Assembly: GCF_042434915.1 (NCBI RefSeq)
Contig: NZ_CP170198.1
Coordinates: forward strand, 1,302,001 to 1,366,000
Origin: Aquimarina sp042434915
Lineage (GTDB): Bacteria; Bacteroidota; Bacteroidia; Flavobacteriales; Flavobacteriaceae
Direction: 5' to 3'
Length of the DNA: 64,000 bases
A program made the position numbers and the translations under genes. The first letter of the stretch is position 1; the number at the start of each line of letters is the position of its first letter. The notes below the pieces were generated by a model. It had not been told where the DNA came from, did not search any database, and saw only the letters and a program-made list of their open reading frames with translations. This document shows, piece after piece, positions 41,562 to 51,542 of the stretch.

Positions 41562-44006
41562 ATGAAAGTACTCAAGTTTGGTGGTTCATCAGTTAAAAAC
41601 GCTGATGCCATCTCAAAAACAGTCGATATAATAAAACAATATGCTCAGCATCAAGACATCTACGTAGTAGTCTCAGCACTTGGCGGTATTACAGATCTAC
41701 TAGTTCAAACGGGGACCACCGCAAAAGCTAGAGATGCTTCTTATAAAATTATTTTAACTAAGATTGAAAGTATACATACAGAGGTACTAGAAAAAATGGT
41801 ACCTGATGGTAATCAAGATGAAATTTTGCGTGAATTAAAAAAACATTTCACAAAGATAAACTCATTATGTGAAGGTATTTATTTACTTAACGAACTACCT
41901 TCTAAAACGCTATCATTACTTACTGGTTATGGAGAAATTTTATCCTCTTATCTCCTTTATAATATATTGAAAAATATAGCATTGAACGTATCTCTCCAAA
42001 ATTCTCGTGATTTTATTACATGTGACTCTCATACAGATACCTCTGTTTCATATGAAATTACAAATAAAAAAATAGCTAAATATGAAAAAATACGTACACA
42101 TAAAATAACAGTATTTCCAGGTTTTATAGCATCAACAGTAGCAGGTACTCCCACTACTTTAGGTAGAGGAGGTTCGGATTATACTGCTGCTATACTCGCT
42201 GCTGCTATAAATGCAAATGAATTATTAATCTGGACAGACGTTAGCGGTTTATTTTCAGCAAATCCAAAAATCGTTAAACAGGCAAAAGCGATTCCTCATA
42301 TATCATATCAGGAAGCAATGGAACTCTCTCATTTTGGAGCTAAAGTAATTTATCCTCCTACGATACAACCTGTTTTAGAAAAGAATATTCCTATTCAAAT
42401 AAAAAACACCTTTGACCCAAGTGCTGAAGGAACCCTCATAACAGACCATAGTACTTCTCATAACTATCCAGTGACAGGCATTACGCATATACATAATATT
42501 TCGGTAGTATCTGTCGAAGGTAGCGGTATGGTCGGGATTCCGGGGTTTTCAAAACGAATATTCGAAAGACTCTATCAAAGCAATATTAACGTGATATTAA
42601 TTACACAAGCATCGTCAGAGCACTCTATTTGCTTGGCAATTCGTGACAATGATACCTCGAAAGCCAAAAAATTATTGAATGACGAATTTAAATATGAAAT
42701 TTTAAAAAATGCTCTCAAACCAATAAATACCGAAAAGAATTTAGCAATAGTAGCTTTAGTTGGTGATAATATGTACAAACATCAAGGATTAAGTGGAAAA
42801 ATGTTTAGTACTTTGGGTAAAAACAATGTAAATATACGAGCAATTGCTCAAGGTGCATCAGAAAAAAACATATCGGTCATTATAGAAAAGAAAGATGTAA
42901 AAAAAGCTTTAAATACTTTGCATGAACGTTTTTTTGAAGTTAAAACCAAACAGCTTAATCTGTTTATTGTTGGAGTTGGAAATGTTGGAACCAAATTATT
43001 AGAACAACTTGACAAACAAAAAGAATATTTAAAAAAAGAACTGCACTTAAAGTTAAGAATCGTAGGTTTATCAAATTCAAAAACTATGTGTTTTGATGAG
43101 AATGGAATACAGTTAGATACTTGGAAAGAACAATTAGCTAAAGGAAATCCATCGAATCCAGAAAACTTTCTCAAGATTGTTAAAGAATTAAATCTACGTA
43201 ACGCAATTTTTATTGATAATACAGCTACCCATGATATTGCAAATATTTATCAGTATTACTTGAGGGAAAGTATATCTGTAGTAACCTGTAATAAAATAGC
43301 ATGTTCTGCTTCTATGGAAAAATACAAAAATTTAAAAAATTTAGCCAAAAAATATAATGCACAATTTCTATTTGAAACAAATGTAGGTGCAGGTTTACCT
43401 ATAATTGACACACTCAATAATCTAATAGCTTCGGGAGATCGCATACATAAAATTCAAGCAGTACTATCGGGAAGCCTTAATTATATTTTTAACAACTATC
43501 AAGCCAACACATCTTTTGCCGAAATTGTAAAACAAGCTCAAAAAGAAGGCTATACAGAACCAGATCCTAAAATCGATCTTAGTGGTATTGACGTTGCTAG
43601 AAAAATTTTAATACTTGCTAGAGAAAGTGGATTAGTGTTAGAATTGGAGGATATTGTCAATACTTCTTTTTTACCAAAAAAGTGTCTGAGCAGCCAATCA
43701 GTTGATGAATTTTATAATTGCCTATTAAACGAAGAAAAATATTTTAAAAACATATTTATTCAAGCAGAAAATAAAGGTTCCAAATTAAAATACGTAGCAC
43801 AATTAGATAATGGTAAAGCAACAGTAGGACTACAAGAAATTCCTAAAGACCATGATTTTTACAACATAAGCGGCAGTGATAATATTGTTTTATTTTTTAC
43901 TGATCGGTATCCGAAAAATCCTCTCCTAGTTAAAGGTGCTGGCGCTGGCGCTGCTGTAACCGCTTCAGGTATTTTTGCCGATATTATTAGGATTGGAAAA
44001 ATTTAA
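41562..44006 (+). CDS. thrA: Bifunctional aspartokinase / homoserine dehydrogenase I
   Basis: At 814 residues, close to E. coli ThrA. The N-terminal kinase starts MKVLKFGGSSVKNADAISKT and includes TPTTLGRGGSDYTA. Two ACT-type regulatory segments lie near 300-460 (SVVSVEGSGMVGIPGFSKRI, AIVALVGDNMYKHQGLSGKM). The homoserine dehydrogenase domain follows from about 465 (LFIVGVGNVGTKLLEQLDKQ; later EPDPKIDLSGIDVARKILIL and KGAGAGAAVTASGIFADIIR). It is the first and last-but-two step enzyme of threonine synthesis. The operon with thrB and thrC is under the leader peptide at 41415. Confidence 0.95.
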   Translation: MKVLKFGGSSVKNADAISKTVDIIKQYAQHQDIYVVVSALGGITDLLVQTGTTAKARDASYKIILTKIESIHTEVLEKMVPDGNQDEILRELKKHFTKINSLCEGIYLLNELPSKTLSLLTGYGEILSSYLLYNILKNIALNVSLQNSRDFITCDSHTDTSVSYEITNKKIAKYEKIRTHKITVFPGFIASTVAGTPTTLGRGGSDYTAAILAAAINANELLIWTDVSGLFSANPKIVKQAKAIPHISYQEAMELSHFGAKVIYPPTIQPVLEKNIPIQIKNTFDPSAEGTLITDHSTSHNYPVTGITHIHNISVVSVEGSGMVGIPGFSKRIFERLYQSNINVILITQASSEHSICLAIRDNDTSKAKKLLNDEFKYEILKNALKPINTEKNLAIVALVGDNMYKHQGLSGKMFSTLGKNNVNIRAIAQGASEKNISVIIEKKDVKKALNTLHERFFEVKTKQLNLFIVGVGNVGTKLLEQLDKQKEYLKKELHLKLRIVGLSNSKTMCFDENGIQLDTWKEQLAKGNPSNPENFLKIVKELNLRNAIFIDNTATHDIANIYQYYLRESISVVTCNKIACSASMEKYKNLKNLAKKYNAQFLFETNVGAGLPIIDTLNNLIASGDRIHKIQAVLSGSLNYIFNNYQANTSFAEIVKQAQKEGYTEPDPKIDLSGIDVARKILILARESGLVLELEDIVNTSFLPKKCLSSQSVDEFYNCLLNEEKYFKNIFIQAENKGSKLKYVAQLDNGKATVGLQEIPKDHDFYNISGSDNIVLFFTDRYPKNPLLVKGAGAGAAVTASGIFADIIRIGKI

Positions 44007-44017
44007 ACCTTGTTGTA

Positions 44018-44941
44018 ATGAAAAAGATAAAAATTTTTAGCCCAAGCACCATTGCTAATTTATCCTGTGGTTTTGATGTATTAGGTTGTTGTTTGGACAC
44101 TATAGGAGATGAAATGACTGTTAGTATTGAAAATGGAAATGGGGTTGAAATTGATAAAATTGAAGGTGCCAATCTTCCAAGAGAAGCACATCTCAATGTT
44201 GCAAGCGTGGCTGTGCAAGCACTTTTAGTAGAATTAAAAGAACCAAAAAAAGTTATCATTAGTATTCATAAAAAAATTAAAGCAGGAAGTGGTATCGGTA
44301 GCAGTGCGGCTAGCAGTGCAGGTGCAGTTTGGGCAGTGAACGAATTGTTAGGACAACCATTTACGCCAAACGATTTGATAAGATTTGCTATGCATGGAGA
44401 AAATATTGCTAGTGGTAGCCCTCATGCAGATAATGTAGCACCAGCACTTTTGGGAGGAGTTACGTTAATAAGAAGTTACACCCCTTTGGATGTAATTAAG
44501 CTTCCATTTCCAGAAGATTTAACGGCAGTTATTATTCATCCGCAAATTGAAATAAAAACATCGGACGCCAGAGCTGTTCTGAAACAACATATTCTGCTAA
44601 AGGATGCTGTTGTACAATGGGGTAATATTGGAGGTCTTGTAGCTGGACTTTGTCTAAGTGATTATGGATTAATAAGTAGAAGTTTAGAAGATGTGATCAT
44701 CGAGCCTCTGCGCTCTGTATTAATTCCAAACTTTGATATTATCAAAAAAACGGCGTTAGAACATGGTGCATTAGGATGTGGAATTTCTGGATCAGGACCT
44801 GCTATTTTTGCATTGAGTAAAGGTATAAAGAATGCTAATAAAATAGCTAGTGCAATGCACGCTTTACGCCTATCCACCGAAATAACTTTTGACATATATA
44901 TATCGACAATAAATGCAACTGGTATTCGAATTATTGCTTAA
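44018..44941 (+). CDS. thrB: Homoserine kinase
   Basis: A 307-residue GHMP-family kinase: substrate motif FSPSTIANLSCGFDVLG, ATP-binding GSGIGSSAASSAGAVWAVNE, and the third motif CGISGSGPAIFALS. It phosphorylates homoserine. It starts 11 bp after thrA, in the same operon. Confidence 0.95.
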   Translation: MKKIKIFSPSTIANLSCGFDVLGCCLDTIGDEMTVSIENGNGVEIDKIEGANLPREAHLNVASVAVQALLVELKEPKKVIISIHKKIKAGSGIGSSAASSAGAVWAVNELLGQPFTPNDLIRFAMHGENIASGSPHADNVAPALLGGVTLIRSYTPLDVIKLPFPEDLTAVIIHPQIEIKTSDARAVLKQHILLKDAVVQWGNIGGLVAGLCLSDYGLISRSLEDVIIEPLRSVLIPNFDIIKKTALEHGALGCGISGSGPAIFALSKGIKNANKIASAMHALRLSTEITFDIYISTINATGIRIIA

Positions 44942-44979
44942 CATTTTTTCATTTTACAGTATTACTAAATAATATTTTC

Positions 44980-46269
44980 ATGCAATACTATAGTCTCAAA
45001 AACAACAACCATAAAATATCCTTTAAGGAAGCAGTAATAGCAGGTATTGCTCCTGACAGAGGACTTTACTTTCCCGATAAAATAACAAAACTACCTTCCT
45101 CCTTTTTTACTAATATAGAGCAATTAAGCACCACTGAAATAGCTTATCAAGTAATAGATCAATTTATTGGTGATTGTATTCCAAAAAGTAATTTGGTACA
45201 AATTCTAGAAGAGGTTTTAGATTTTGATTTCCCTGTAGTTCGTATTGATTCTAACATACGAACACTTGAACTTTTTCATGGCCCAACTATGGCTTTTAAA
45301 GATGTTGGTGCTAGATTTATGTCTAAATGTTTAGAATATTTCAATAAAAACACTCAGCATAAAACTACTGTACTGGTCGCTACTTCGGGAGATACAGGAG
45401 GCGCAGTTGCTAATGGTTTTTTGAAAGCAAAAAATATTGATGTAGTAATATTATATCCGAAAGGTAAAGTTAGTGAGATACAAGAACTACAATTAACTAC
45501 ATTAGGTCATAATATCACCGCACTAGAAGTAGTTGGTACATTTGATGATTGTCAAGATATGGTTAAAACTGCTTTTTTGGATAAAGATATTCAAGATAAA
45601 CGTAAATTGACATCAGCAAACTCAATCAACATAGCAAGATGGCTACCTCAAGCATTTTATTATTTTTTAGCTTTCAAACAACTTAAGTCCGCAGGAAAAG
45701 AGATTGTATTCTCTGTTCCTAGTGGCAACTTTGGAAACATTTGTGCTGGTATAGTAGCCAAAAAATTAGGTTTACCTAGTAAGCATTTGATAGCTGCTAC
45801 AAATAGTAATGATGTAATATCTAGATTTTTAAAAAATGGTATTTATGAACCTAAACCATCTCTAGCCACTTTGTCAAACGCTATGGATGTAGGTGATCCT
45901 AGTAACTTTAATAGAATTTTAGAACTCTATAAAAACAACTTTACTGATCTAAAAACCGAATTTAGCTCTTACAGTTTTAATGATAATGATACAAAAAAAG
46001 CTATCCAAGAATTGTATGCAAAAGCCAGTTATATTGCAGATCCACATGGTGCTGTAGGTTACTTAGGATTAAAAAAACATGGACTTACATTAAACGAGAT
46101 AGGCGTATTTTTGGAAACGGCCCATCCAATTAAATTTAGATCTATAATTGAAGAAACCCTTGAAGTCTCATTAGAAATACCCTATCAAATAAAAGAAATA
46201 CTACATAAAAAAAAGAAAAGCAATTTAATAGTGAATTATCAAAATTTAAAAACCCTTCTTATGAGTTAA
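44980..46269 (+). CDS. thrC: Threonine synthase
   Basis: A 429-residue PLP enzyme with the N-terminal motif APDRGLYFPDKITKLPSSFF, PLP-binding Lys in HGPTMAFKDVGARFM and the phosphate loop ATSGDTGGAVANGFL. It makes threonine from phosphohomoserine. Last gene of the thr operon; its 3' end overlaps the terminator. Confidence 0.95.
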   Translation: MQYYSLKNNNHKISFKEAVIAGIAPDRGLYFPDKITKLPSSFFTNIEQLSTTEIAYQVIDQFIGDCIPKSNLVQILEEVLDFDFPVVRIDSNIRTLELFHGPTMAFKDVGARFMSKCLEYFNKNTQHKTTVLVATSGDTGGAVANGFLKAKNIDVVILYPKGKVSEIQELQLTTLGHNITALEVVGTFDDCQDMVKTAFLDKDIQDKRKLTSANSINIARWLPQAFYYFLAFKQLKSAGKEIVFSVPSGNFGNICAGIVAKKLGLPSKHLIAATNSNDVISRFLKNGIYEPKPSLATLSNAMDVGDPSNFNRILELYKNNFTDLKTEFSSYSFNDNDTKKAIQELYAKASYIADPHGAVGYLGLKKHGLTLNEIGVFLETAHPIKFRSIIEETLEVSLEIPYQIKEILHKKKKSNLIVNYQNLKTLLMS

Positions 46270-46281
46270 GAAAGGTTTTTA
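46249..46281 (+). terminator. Terminator of the thr operon overlapping the thrC stop
   Basis: AAAAACCCTTCTT (46248-46260) pairs with AAGAAAGGTTTTT (46268-46280), with one mismatch region. The stop codon is inside the loop. Confidence 0.7.
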
Positions 46282-46311
46282 AATTTTTCGAGATTCTTAC
46301 AATTATTCGAT

Positions 46312-47199
46312 CTATCTAGCAAGTACCTTAAAAACATTTAACACGATATCGGTAGTCGATGCTAAATATTTAAAATTCACCGTTGTGTAGGTATCAGAAG
46401 ACTGATGTACATAAGGAGAGCTGTCGGAATTCTTTAGTTCAGAGGTAATAGTTATAGTTTCAAAACCTAGAGTTGAGAAAATACGACTTTCTGGAGTCGA
46501 AACAAGCCTTTTAAAAACAGGTACTGGAGATTCCATTCTATATAAGGATTCGAGACTAATACTAGAAGCTAGCAATTCTATTGCTCGATCTTCATCTAGA
46601 TCCCAACCCATATAATCTACACGATGCATTGAATGAATATCAACTTTATCATCCTTCATTTTTTGAGCGAACATACGGCATCCAATCATACTAGTTTCTT
46701 GTTGATCAAAATATACAATAATAAAATTTTTACTTCGGGAAGAAAGTTTGACTAATTGTGAAGCGACATAATGTGTCAACGCGAGCCCCGTAGCATTATG
46801 TATAGCACCTGGAGAACCATCCGAAGTATCATAATGTGCTCCGAGAACTACATATTCACTCGAAGGAGTTGTCGAAGGAATCACGGCATAAACATTAGTA
46901 CCAGAAAATTGATTCCCCTTTTTATCTTGAACATTATAGCTATTCAATTTTGGTTTTAAACCAATTTCTTTTAATAAATCCTCCAAGTAATCAGCTACTA
47001 TTTTACGCTCACTAGTTTTTGACCTACTCTCAATTTTTTTCTTACCCTTTATAGGTAAATAGCCTGTTAATTTGCCTACAATATCTTTTTGCACATTAAT
47101 CATCTCTGATTCCCTAAGCTCATACTCAGATTGAGCAAAGGAAAATTGAATGATAACAATAAAAAAAAGTAGTATTCGATTTTTACAGTTTAAATTCAT
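46312..47199 (-). CDS. M28-family metallopeptidase, secreted
   Basis: This 295-residue protein has a signal peptide (MNLNCKNRILLFFIVIIQFS, FAQ). The M28 zinc-aminopeptidase fold shows YVVLGAHYDTSDGSPGA (first ligand His, then Asp), then HNATGLALTHYV, where the usual bridging Asp of the GADDN motif is replaced by His. FDQQETSMIGC supplies the Glu pair, VDYMGWD the next Asp, and HQSSDTYT a late His. It may be active with altered metal binding, or a partly degenerate member. Single gene. Confidence 0.75.
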   Translation of the reverse strand: MNLNCKNRILLFFIVIIQFSFAQSEYELRESEMINVQKDIVGKLTGYLPIKGKKKIESRSKTSERKIVADYLEDLLKEIGLKPKLNSYNVQDKKGNQFSGTNVYAVIPSTTPSSEYVVLGAHYDTSDGSPGAIHNATGLALTHYVASQLVKLSSRSKNFIIVYFDQQETSMIGCRMFAQKMKDDKVDIHSMHRVDYMGWDLDEDRAIELLASSISLESLYRMESPVPVFKRLVSTPESRIFSTLGFETITITSELKNSDSSPYVHQSSDTYTTVNFKYLASTTDIVLNVFKVLAR

Positions 47200-47764
47200 T
47201 TTATTCTAAATTTGGGCTCTAATTTTGCTTGCTAAACAGCAAATTTAGCAAACATTAGATAATATTACAATGTACAATTTTTTTTTACAAATTAAAATAA
47301 TCAATAACCATTCCTTTTTTATAAATAATTAATAATTTAAATTTGTTAAAAACCTTTTGCTCCTTTAAAAATCAATGGTTTTCCAATAATGTTAAAGTTT
47401 GAATATAGAAACGCTTTAGATTAAATCAAATATTCTTAAGGCTCAATATACAATTATAATAGTTTGTTATTCTAGAAACAGAAGACAAAGAAGAACTTAC
47501 CTCCTGTATTCAACAGAGGTAAGTTTAAGGGGAAAACAAAAAAAGTAAGGGAAAAATTGTAATTGGAATACTTGCCAAAGATACTAAGTTCATTACTTAA
47601 ATAGCTACGGTTAAACCTCAAACTTTAGCAGGAATATCGGCACTTTAACTTGTTTGAAATCTTTCAAAAATCTGGTGACTAAACATTTTAATCATTCATT
47701 AATATTCAAATTAAATAATTCGAAATAAATCACGGAAACATTTTATAAAAAAGGTAATAAGAAG
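47200..47764. other. Intergenic region with an isolated hairpin
   Basis: About 565 AT-rich bases without a gene. A hairpin 47494-47503 / 47516-47525 (AACTTACCTC with GAGGTAAGTT) has no T-tract and is followed by a purine-rich run (GGGGAAAAC). Otherwise nothing is seen apart from the promoter of the next gene at 47765. Confidence 0.5.
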
Positions 47765-47772
47765 TAAATTTG
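47765..47772 (+). promoter_or_regulatory. -7 promoter element before the acidic hypothetical gene
   Basis: TAAATTTG matches TAnnTTTG and overlaps the first TTG of the following frame at 47770, arguing that translation begins at the next TTG (47809). Confidence 0.5.
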
Positions 47773-48186
47773 CATCAAAATTTTAACCATTACTATAAAT
47801 CTACTTCTTTGGAAAATAAAAAGGCATTGCAGTTAATTGATAAAATCTTAGCAGATTTAGATCGTTCCGGTATCATTACTAATACATTAATTGAAGATTT
47901 AAAAGAATTACGTACATATGCACTTGAAGAGCAAATTCCATTAGCGGTGAAAGTGTTACGCTATACCTATGAACATGTCGAAGAGAATGATTCCTTTTTA
48001 ATTCCTATTCCCGAAGATGATCCTCTAGAAGAAGAGGAAGATGGTGATGTATTAGCTACAACTAGTTCTGATGTAGAACTTAATCCTGTTGAAAGTTTGT
48101 CATACATGATATCCTTGTTTAAGGATTTAACCAATAAAATGAATGTTGCGGATTTAAAAGAATATAGAGACGCACTAAACGCTTAG
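47770..48186 (+). CDS. Acidic hypothetical protein
   Basis: A cytoplasmic protein of 125-138 residues with a helical N-terminal half (KALQLIDKILADLDRSGIIT, LRTYALEEQIPLAVKVLRYT), an acidic linker (PIPEDDPLEEEEDGD) and a helical C-terminus. The frame has no early ATG. The TTG at 47770 overlaps a promoter -7 box, so TTG at 47809 (LENKKALQ) is the more likely start. Not recognised. A terminator follows at 48205. Confidence 0.65.
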   Translation: MHQNFNHYYKSTSLENKKALQLIDKILADLDRSGIITNTLIEDLKELRTYALEEQIPLAVKVLRYTYEHVEENDSFLIPIPEDDPLEEEEDGDVLATTSSDVELNPVESLSYMISLFKDLTNKMNVADLKEYRDALNA

Positions 48187-48204
48187 TTTTATAAAGACCT
48201 TGAA

Positions 48205-48238
48205 CACCCCTTAATAATTTCAATTAGGGGGTTTTTAT
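48205..48238 (+). terminator. Terminator after the acidic hypothetical gene
   Basis: CACCCCTTAAT pairs with ATTAGGGGG, followed by five Ts. Confidence 0.8.
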
Positions 48239-48366
48239 TCGAGATGTAAAATTATTTTGAATTTGCAACGTTATACCTCCTTCGATAGTAATTATAATTA
48301 TAGAAAATTTTATAATTTTTAGCATAAATATAAGGGTATTTGTATAGTTTGAAAGTTTGAGATAAC

Positions 48367-48374
48367 TTATTTTT
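48367..48374 (+). promoter_or_regulatory. -7 promoter element of the DedA-like gene
   Basis: TATTTTTG fits TAnnTTTG. It lies directly before the GTG at 48375, so the real start is the later ATG at 48405. Confidence 0.5.
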
Positions 48375-48404
48375 GTGCTATTGAAAAATGATCAGAAGAA
48401 GAGT

Positions 48405-49022
48405 ATGAAGAGTAACACCAGATCTGAAAGGAAAAGCAAATTACAACTCCTCCATCAGTATTATACTTATACAGGCTTTTATAAGTTTTTAGGTGTGAGT
48501 ATGAAAAAAGCATTGCCTCCTATCATAATTTTTGTAGCAATACTTTTATTTGTTAATTACTTTATAATTAATGTTAATGATGTGTTGAACTATGTAACTC
48601 AAAATTACTCTGATTACGTAGTTTTTTCAGTATTTTTTGTTTCAGAATCTTTTTTGGGACTTGTTCCTCCAGAGATTTTTATTGCTTGGAGTGATAAGGC
48701 TTCAAGTCCAATACTTTATTTGTCGATTTTAGCATTTCTTTCGTACGCTGGCGGAATTATTTCCTATTTCATTGGTAAATCGATTACTAAGATTCCTGCA
48801 ATTCATGAATATTTGGAAGTGAAAATGGCTAAACATATTAAAAATACTCGCAAATGGGGAGGATTTTTAATTATTGTGGGTGCGTTGCTTCCCATACCTT
48901 TTTCAATGACCAGTATAGCTGCTGGTATGATTAAGTATTCTTTTATCGGATACTTACTTTTTGGGCTGCTTCGCTTTGTTCGGTTTTACCTGTATGCAAT
49001 AGCCATATTTAGTCTTTTATAA
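48405..49022 (+). CDS. DedA/VTT-family membrane protein
   Basis: A membrane protein of about 205 residues with five to six hydrophobic segments, including ALPPIIIFVAILLFVNYFII. It has the VTT/DedA-type motif with ESFLGLVPPEIFIAWSDKA, LAFLSYAGGIISYFIGKSIT and GGFLIIVGALLPIPFSMTSI. Such proteins act in lipid scrambling or transport across the membrane; the specific lipid is unknown. The start at 48405 is set by the promoter. A DUF3817-like gene follows after 12 bp. Confidence 0.8.
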   Translation: MKSNTRSERKSKLQLLHQYYTYTGFYKFLGVSMKKALPPIIIFVAILLFVNYFIINVNDVLNYVTQNYSDYVVFSVFFVSESFLGLVPPEIFIAWSDKASSPILYLSILAFLSYAGGIISYFIGKSITKIPAIHEYLEVKMAKHIKNTRKWGGFLIIVGALLPIPFSMTSIAAGMIKYSFIGYLLFGLLRFVRFYLYAIAIFSLL

Positions 49023-49034
49023 TGAATAATCCCT

Positions 49035-49304
49035 ATGATTAGTACTTTCAAAATTGTTAGCTACCTAGAGGGAATCTCCTTTTTACTGATTCTTTTTGTT
49101 ACTATGCCACTTAAATATTTCTTAGATATGCCAGAGGCCAATAAAACCATTGGTATGGCTCATGGTCTTCTTTTTGTCGCGTATGTATGTTTAACAATAA
49201 TGGTGAAAAACAGTAAAGATTGGGATTATAAAACGTTAGGAATTGTTTTAATATGTTCTATTATACCTTTTGGAACCTTTTGGATGGATAAAAAATATAT
49301 GTAA
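49035..49304 (+). CDS. DUF3817-family small membrane protein
   Basis: An 89-residue protein with three hydrophobic helices: SYLEGISFLLILFVTMPLKY, AHGLLFVAYVCLTIMV and LGIVLICSIIPFGTFWMD. The pattern EGISFL...MPLKY...GMAHG is that of DUF3817. Function unknown. It is cotranscribed with the DedA-like gene. Confidence 0.85.
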   Translation: MISTFKIVSYLEGISFLLILFVTMPLKYFLDMPEANKTIGMAHGLLFVAYVCLTIMVKNSKDWDYKTLGIVLICSIIPFGTFWMDKKYM

Positions 49305-49352
49305 GTCTACTAAAATATAAAAATATACCAAACTTCAGAATGACTTTTTATT

Positions 49353-51398
49353 CTACTCTGGATATTCAATTCTCAAATGATAAATATTTGTCAATTTACG
49401 TTTAAATACTTTCTTTACTTGTTGAATCTCTTTGAATGTAATATTAGAATTTAAAAATTGACCTTCAGCCATTTGTTTGTTTATTATTTTCTCAACAAAA
49501 GTATCTATCAAGCTACTGGTTGGATTTTTCAAACTCTTAGATGCAGCTTCCACACTATCGCTCATCATAAGTATAGCAGTTTCTTTGGAAAAGGGTTTAG
49601 GCCCGGGGTATTGAAAATCCTGAATTAACACATTATCATTAACTTCTCTTTCTTTACTATAAAAGTAATAAACAGTACTAGTTCCATGATGTGTTCTAAT
49701 AAAATCAATAATTCTATCCGGAATCTTATTTCGTTTAGCTATCTCAACACCTCTAATTACATGATCTATTATAATTTTTGCACTTTCCTTAGGTGATAGT
49801 ACATCATGAGCATTTCCAGAGGCTGATTGATTTTCGGTATAATAAGTTGGATTTGCCATTTTACCGATATCGTGATATAAAGCTCCAACTCTTACTAACA
49901 TTGAGTTAGCTCCAATTTCATTTGCAGCTGCTTCTGCTATATTTGCTACGTTTAACGAGTGATGAAACGTACCAGGGGCCTTGTCAGACAACTCTTTGAG
50001 TAACTTAGAATTTGTGTCACTCAACTCCAATAATGAAACATCAGATACCAAACCAAAAATTTTCTCATATGCATAGATTAATGGATGCACCATAAGTGTA
50101 GCTAAACCTCCTAGAACGAAAAACAATACCGTTGTCCAGTCAATGGTATTGATATTTCCTTCATGAATAAGATGAAAAGCTATATAGGCAACAATGTAAT
50201 TTACAGTAATCTGACCTACAGATAGAAATAAATTTGCGCGTCTGAAGGATTCTGAAATAGTAAGAATTGTTACAATTCCTGCGATAATTTGTAGAAAAGT
50301 ATATTCATAACTATTGGGAACTACAAAACCTAAGATCAATACAGTAATAACATGCGCAAATAAACCTATTCGCGAATCAAAGAATGCTTTGAGTACCAAG
50401 GGTAAAATGCTTAGTGGTACAATATAAATATAATCTGAGCGAAATTTAACAACCAGTGTTGTCACAACAACCATGGTTAATACATTAAATACAATAAAAG
50501 TTACTTGCGCGTTATTGTCAAAAATATCATTTCTATATTTTCTTAAGAATAATAATAGCATCAGCAATGCTAAGGATACCAAAACACTGTATCCAACAAC
50601 AATCCAGTAAAAATTTTTATCACTCCATACCTGTGATTCATATTCAGATTTGAGAGATCGTAGCATTTGTAATTTAACCCCTTCAACCACTTCTCCCTTT
50701 GCAATTATCCTACTATTTTTTGAGATACTTCCACGCGTAGTCAGCACCTTACTTAGTTCATTCTGCAAACTACTTTGAGTTAGCTCTCTATCCAAACGAA
50801 CATTAGGACTCACAAGATCATAATATAAAGCTATAAATCCATTTTTAAATTTTGAATATTCACTATTATCGATTCTAGAATTTATTAAACCTGTAAGTTG
50901 ATCTGAAGTGAGTAGTTGACCATAAGATATAGCTTCGGCTTGATTACCTTTATTGAGATATATTTGTCTTTTTTCGTCATATGCATAACGCTCTTCTAAC
51001 ACCCCGTAGCGATAAATATCATTCAATAAAACCCGTCCAAATAAGCGAGCTTCATCTCCAGAGCTACTCAAATTTAAAACTTCTAGGTTCGAAGCAAACG
51101 TATCGTTATACCCTTGCATTGCCCTATTTGCTATTACAGTGTCGTAAACGAAGTACGGAATACTGTTTTCTTTAATTTGTGCCTTATCAGCAGTTATTTC
51201 TTCTGGAGTCTTCGCAATAGCAAAATCAAACGGTGCATACAAATTATCGTATTGCCAAGGTTTTCCTTTAGTAAATTCGTATTTAAAAACGCCTCCCTTA
51301 GGAAATATATATACAATTAGAAACGAAGTACAAATAAATAATAACGCTTTATAAATATAAGATTGATTTTTATAAAGATGATTTAAAAGATTTTTCAC
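49353..51398 (-). CDS. PgpH-like 7TM HD-domain phosphodiesterase
   Basis: This 681-residue protein has an N-terminal transmembrane helix (ALLFICTSFLIVYIFPKG), an extracytoplasmic 7TMR-HDED-type domain (about 40-260), seven more hydrophobic segments (about 265-460), and a C-terminal HD domain. The latter has H and HD metal ligands in FHHSLNVANIAEAAANEIGA and LYHDIGKMANP, plus RTHHGTSTVYYFY. The PgpH family hydrolyses cyclic di-AMP; the substrate here is inferred. Single gene. Confidence 0.88.
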   Translation of the reverse strand: MKNLLNHLYKNQSYIYKALLFICTSFLIVYIFPKGGVFKYEFTKGKPWQYDNLYAPFDFAIAKTPEEITADKAQIKENSIPYFVYDTVIANRAMQGYNDTFASNLEVLNLSSSGDEARLFGRVLLNDIYRYGVLEERYAYDEKRQIYLNKGNQAEAISYGQLLTSDQLTGLINSRIDNSEYSKFKNGFIALYYDLVSPNVRLDRELTQSSLQNELSKVLTTRGSISKNSRIIAKGEVVEGVKLQMLRSLKSEYESQVWSDKNFYWIVVGYSVLVSLALLMLLLFLRKYRNDIFDNNAQVTFIVFNVLTMVVVTTLVVKFRSDYIYIVPLSILPLVLKAFFDSRIGLFAHVITVLILGFVVPNSYEYTFLQIIAGIVTILTISESFRRANLFLSVGQITVNYIVAYIAFHLIHEGNINTIDWTTVLFFVLGGLATLMVHPLIYAYEKIFGLVSDVSLLELSDTNSKLLKELSDKAPGTFHHSLNVANIAEAAANEIGANSMLVRVGALYHDIGKMANPTYYTENQSASGNAHDVLSPKESAKIIIDHVIRGVEIAKRNKIPDRIIDFIRTHHGTSTVYYFYSKEREVNDNVLIQDFQYPGPKPFSKETAILMMSDSVEAASKSLKNPTSSLIDTFVEKIINKQMAEGQFLNSNITFKEIQQVKKVFKRKLTNIYHLRIEYPE

Positions 51399-51542
51399 TA
51401 GATGAATTGAATAATTTACTCAAAAGTACTAAAAATTATAAGAGTAATCCTATGTCTAGACTGTTGGTAACTTCCTTATGCAAATCCTACAAAAATCCTT
51501 AAATTCGCAAAATAACAATACACACATTTTAAAATCTATATA

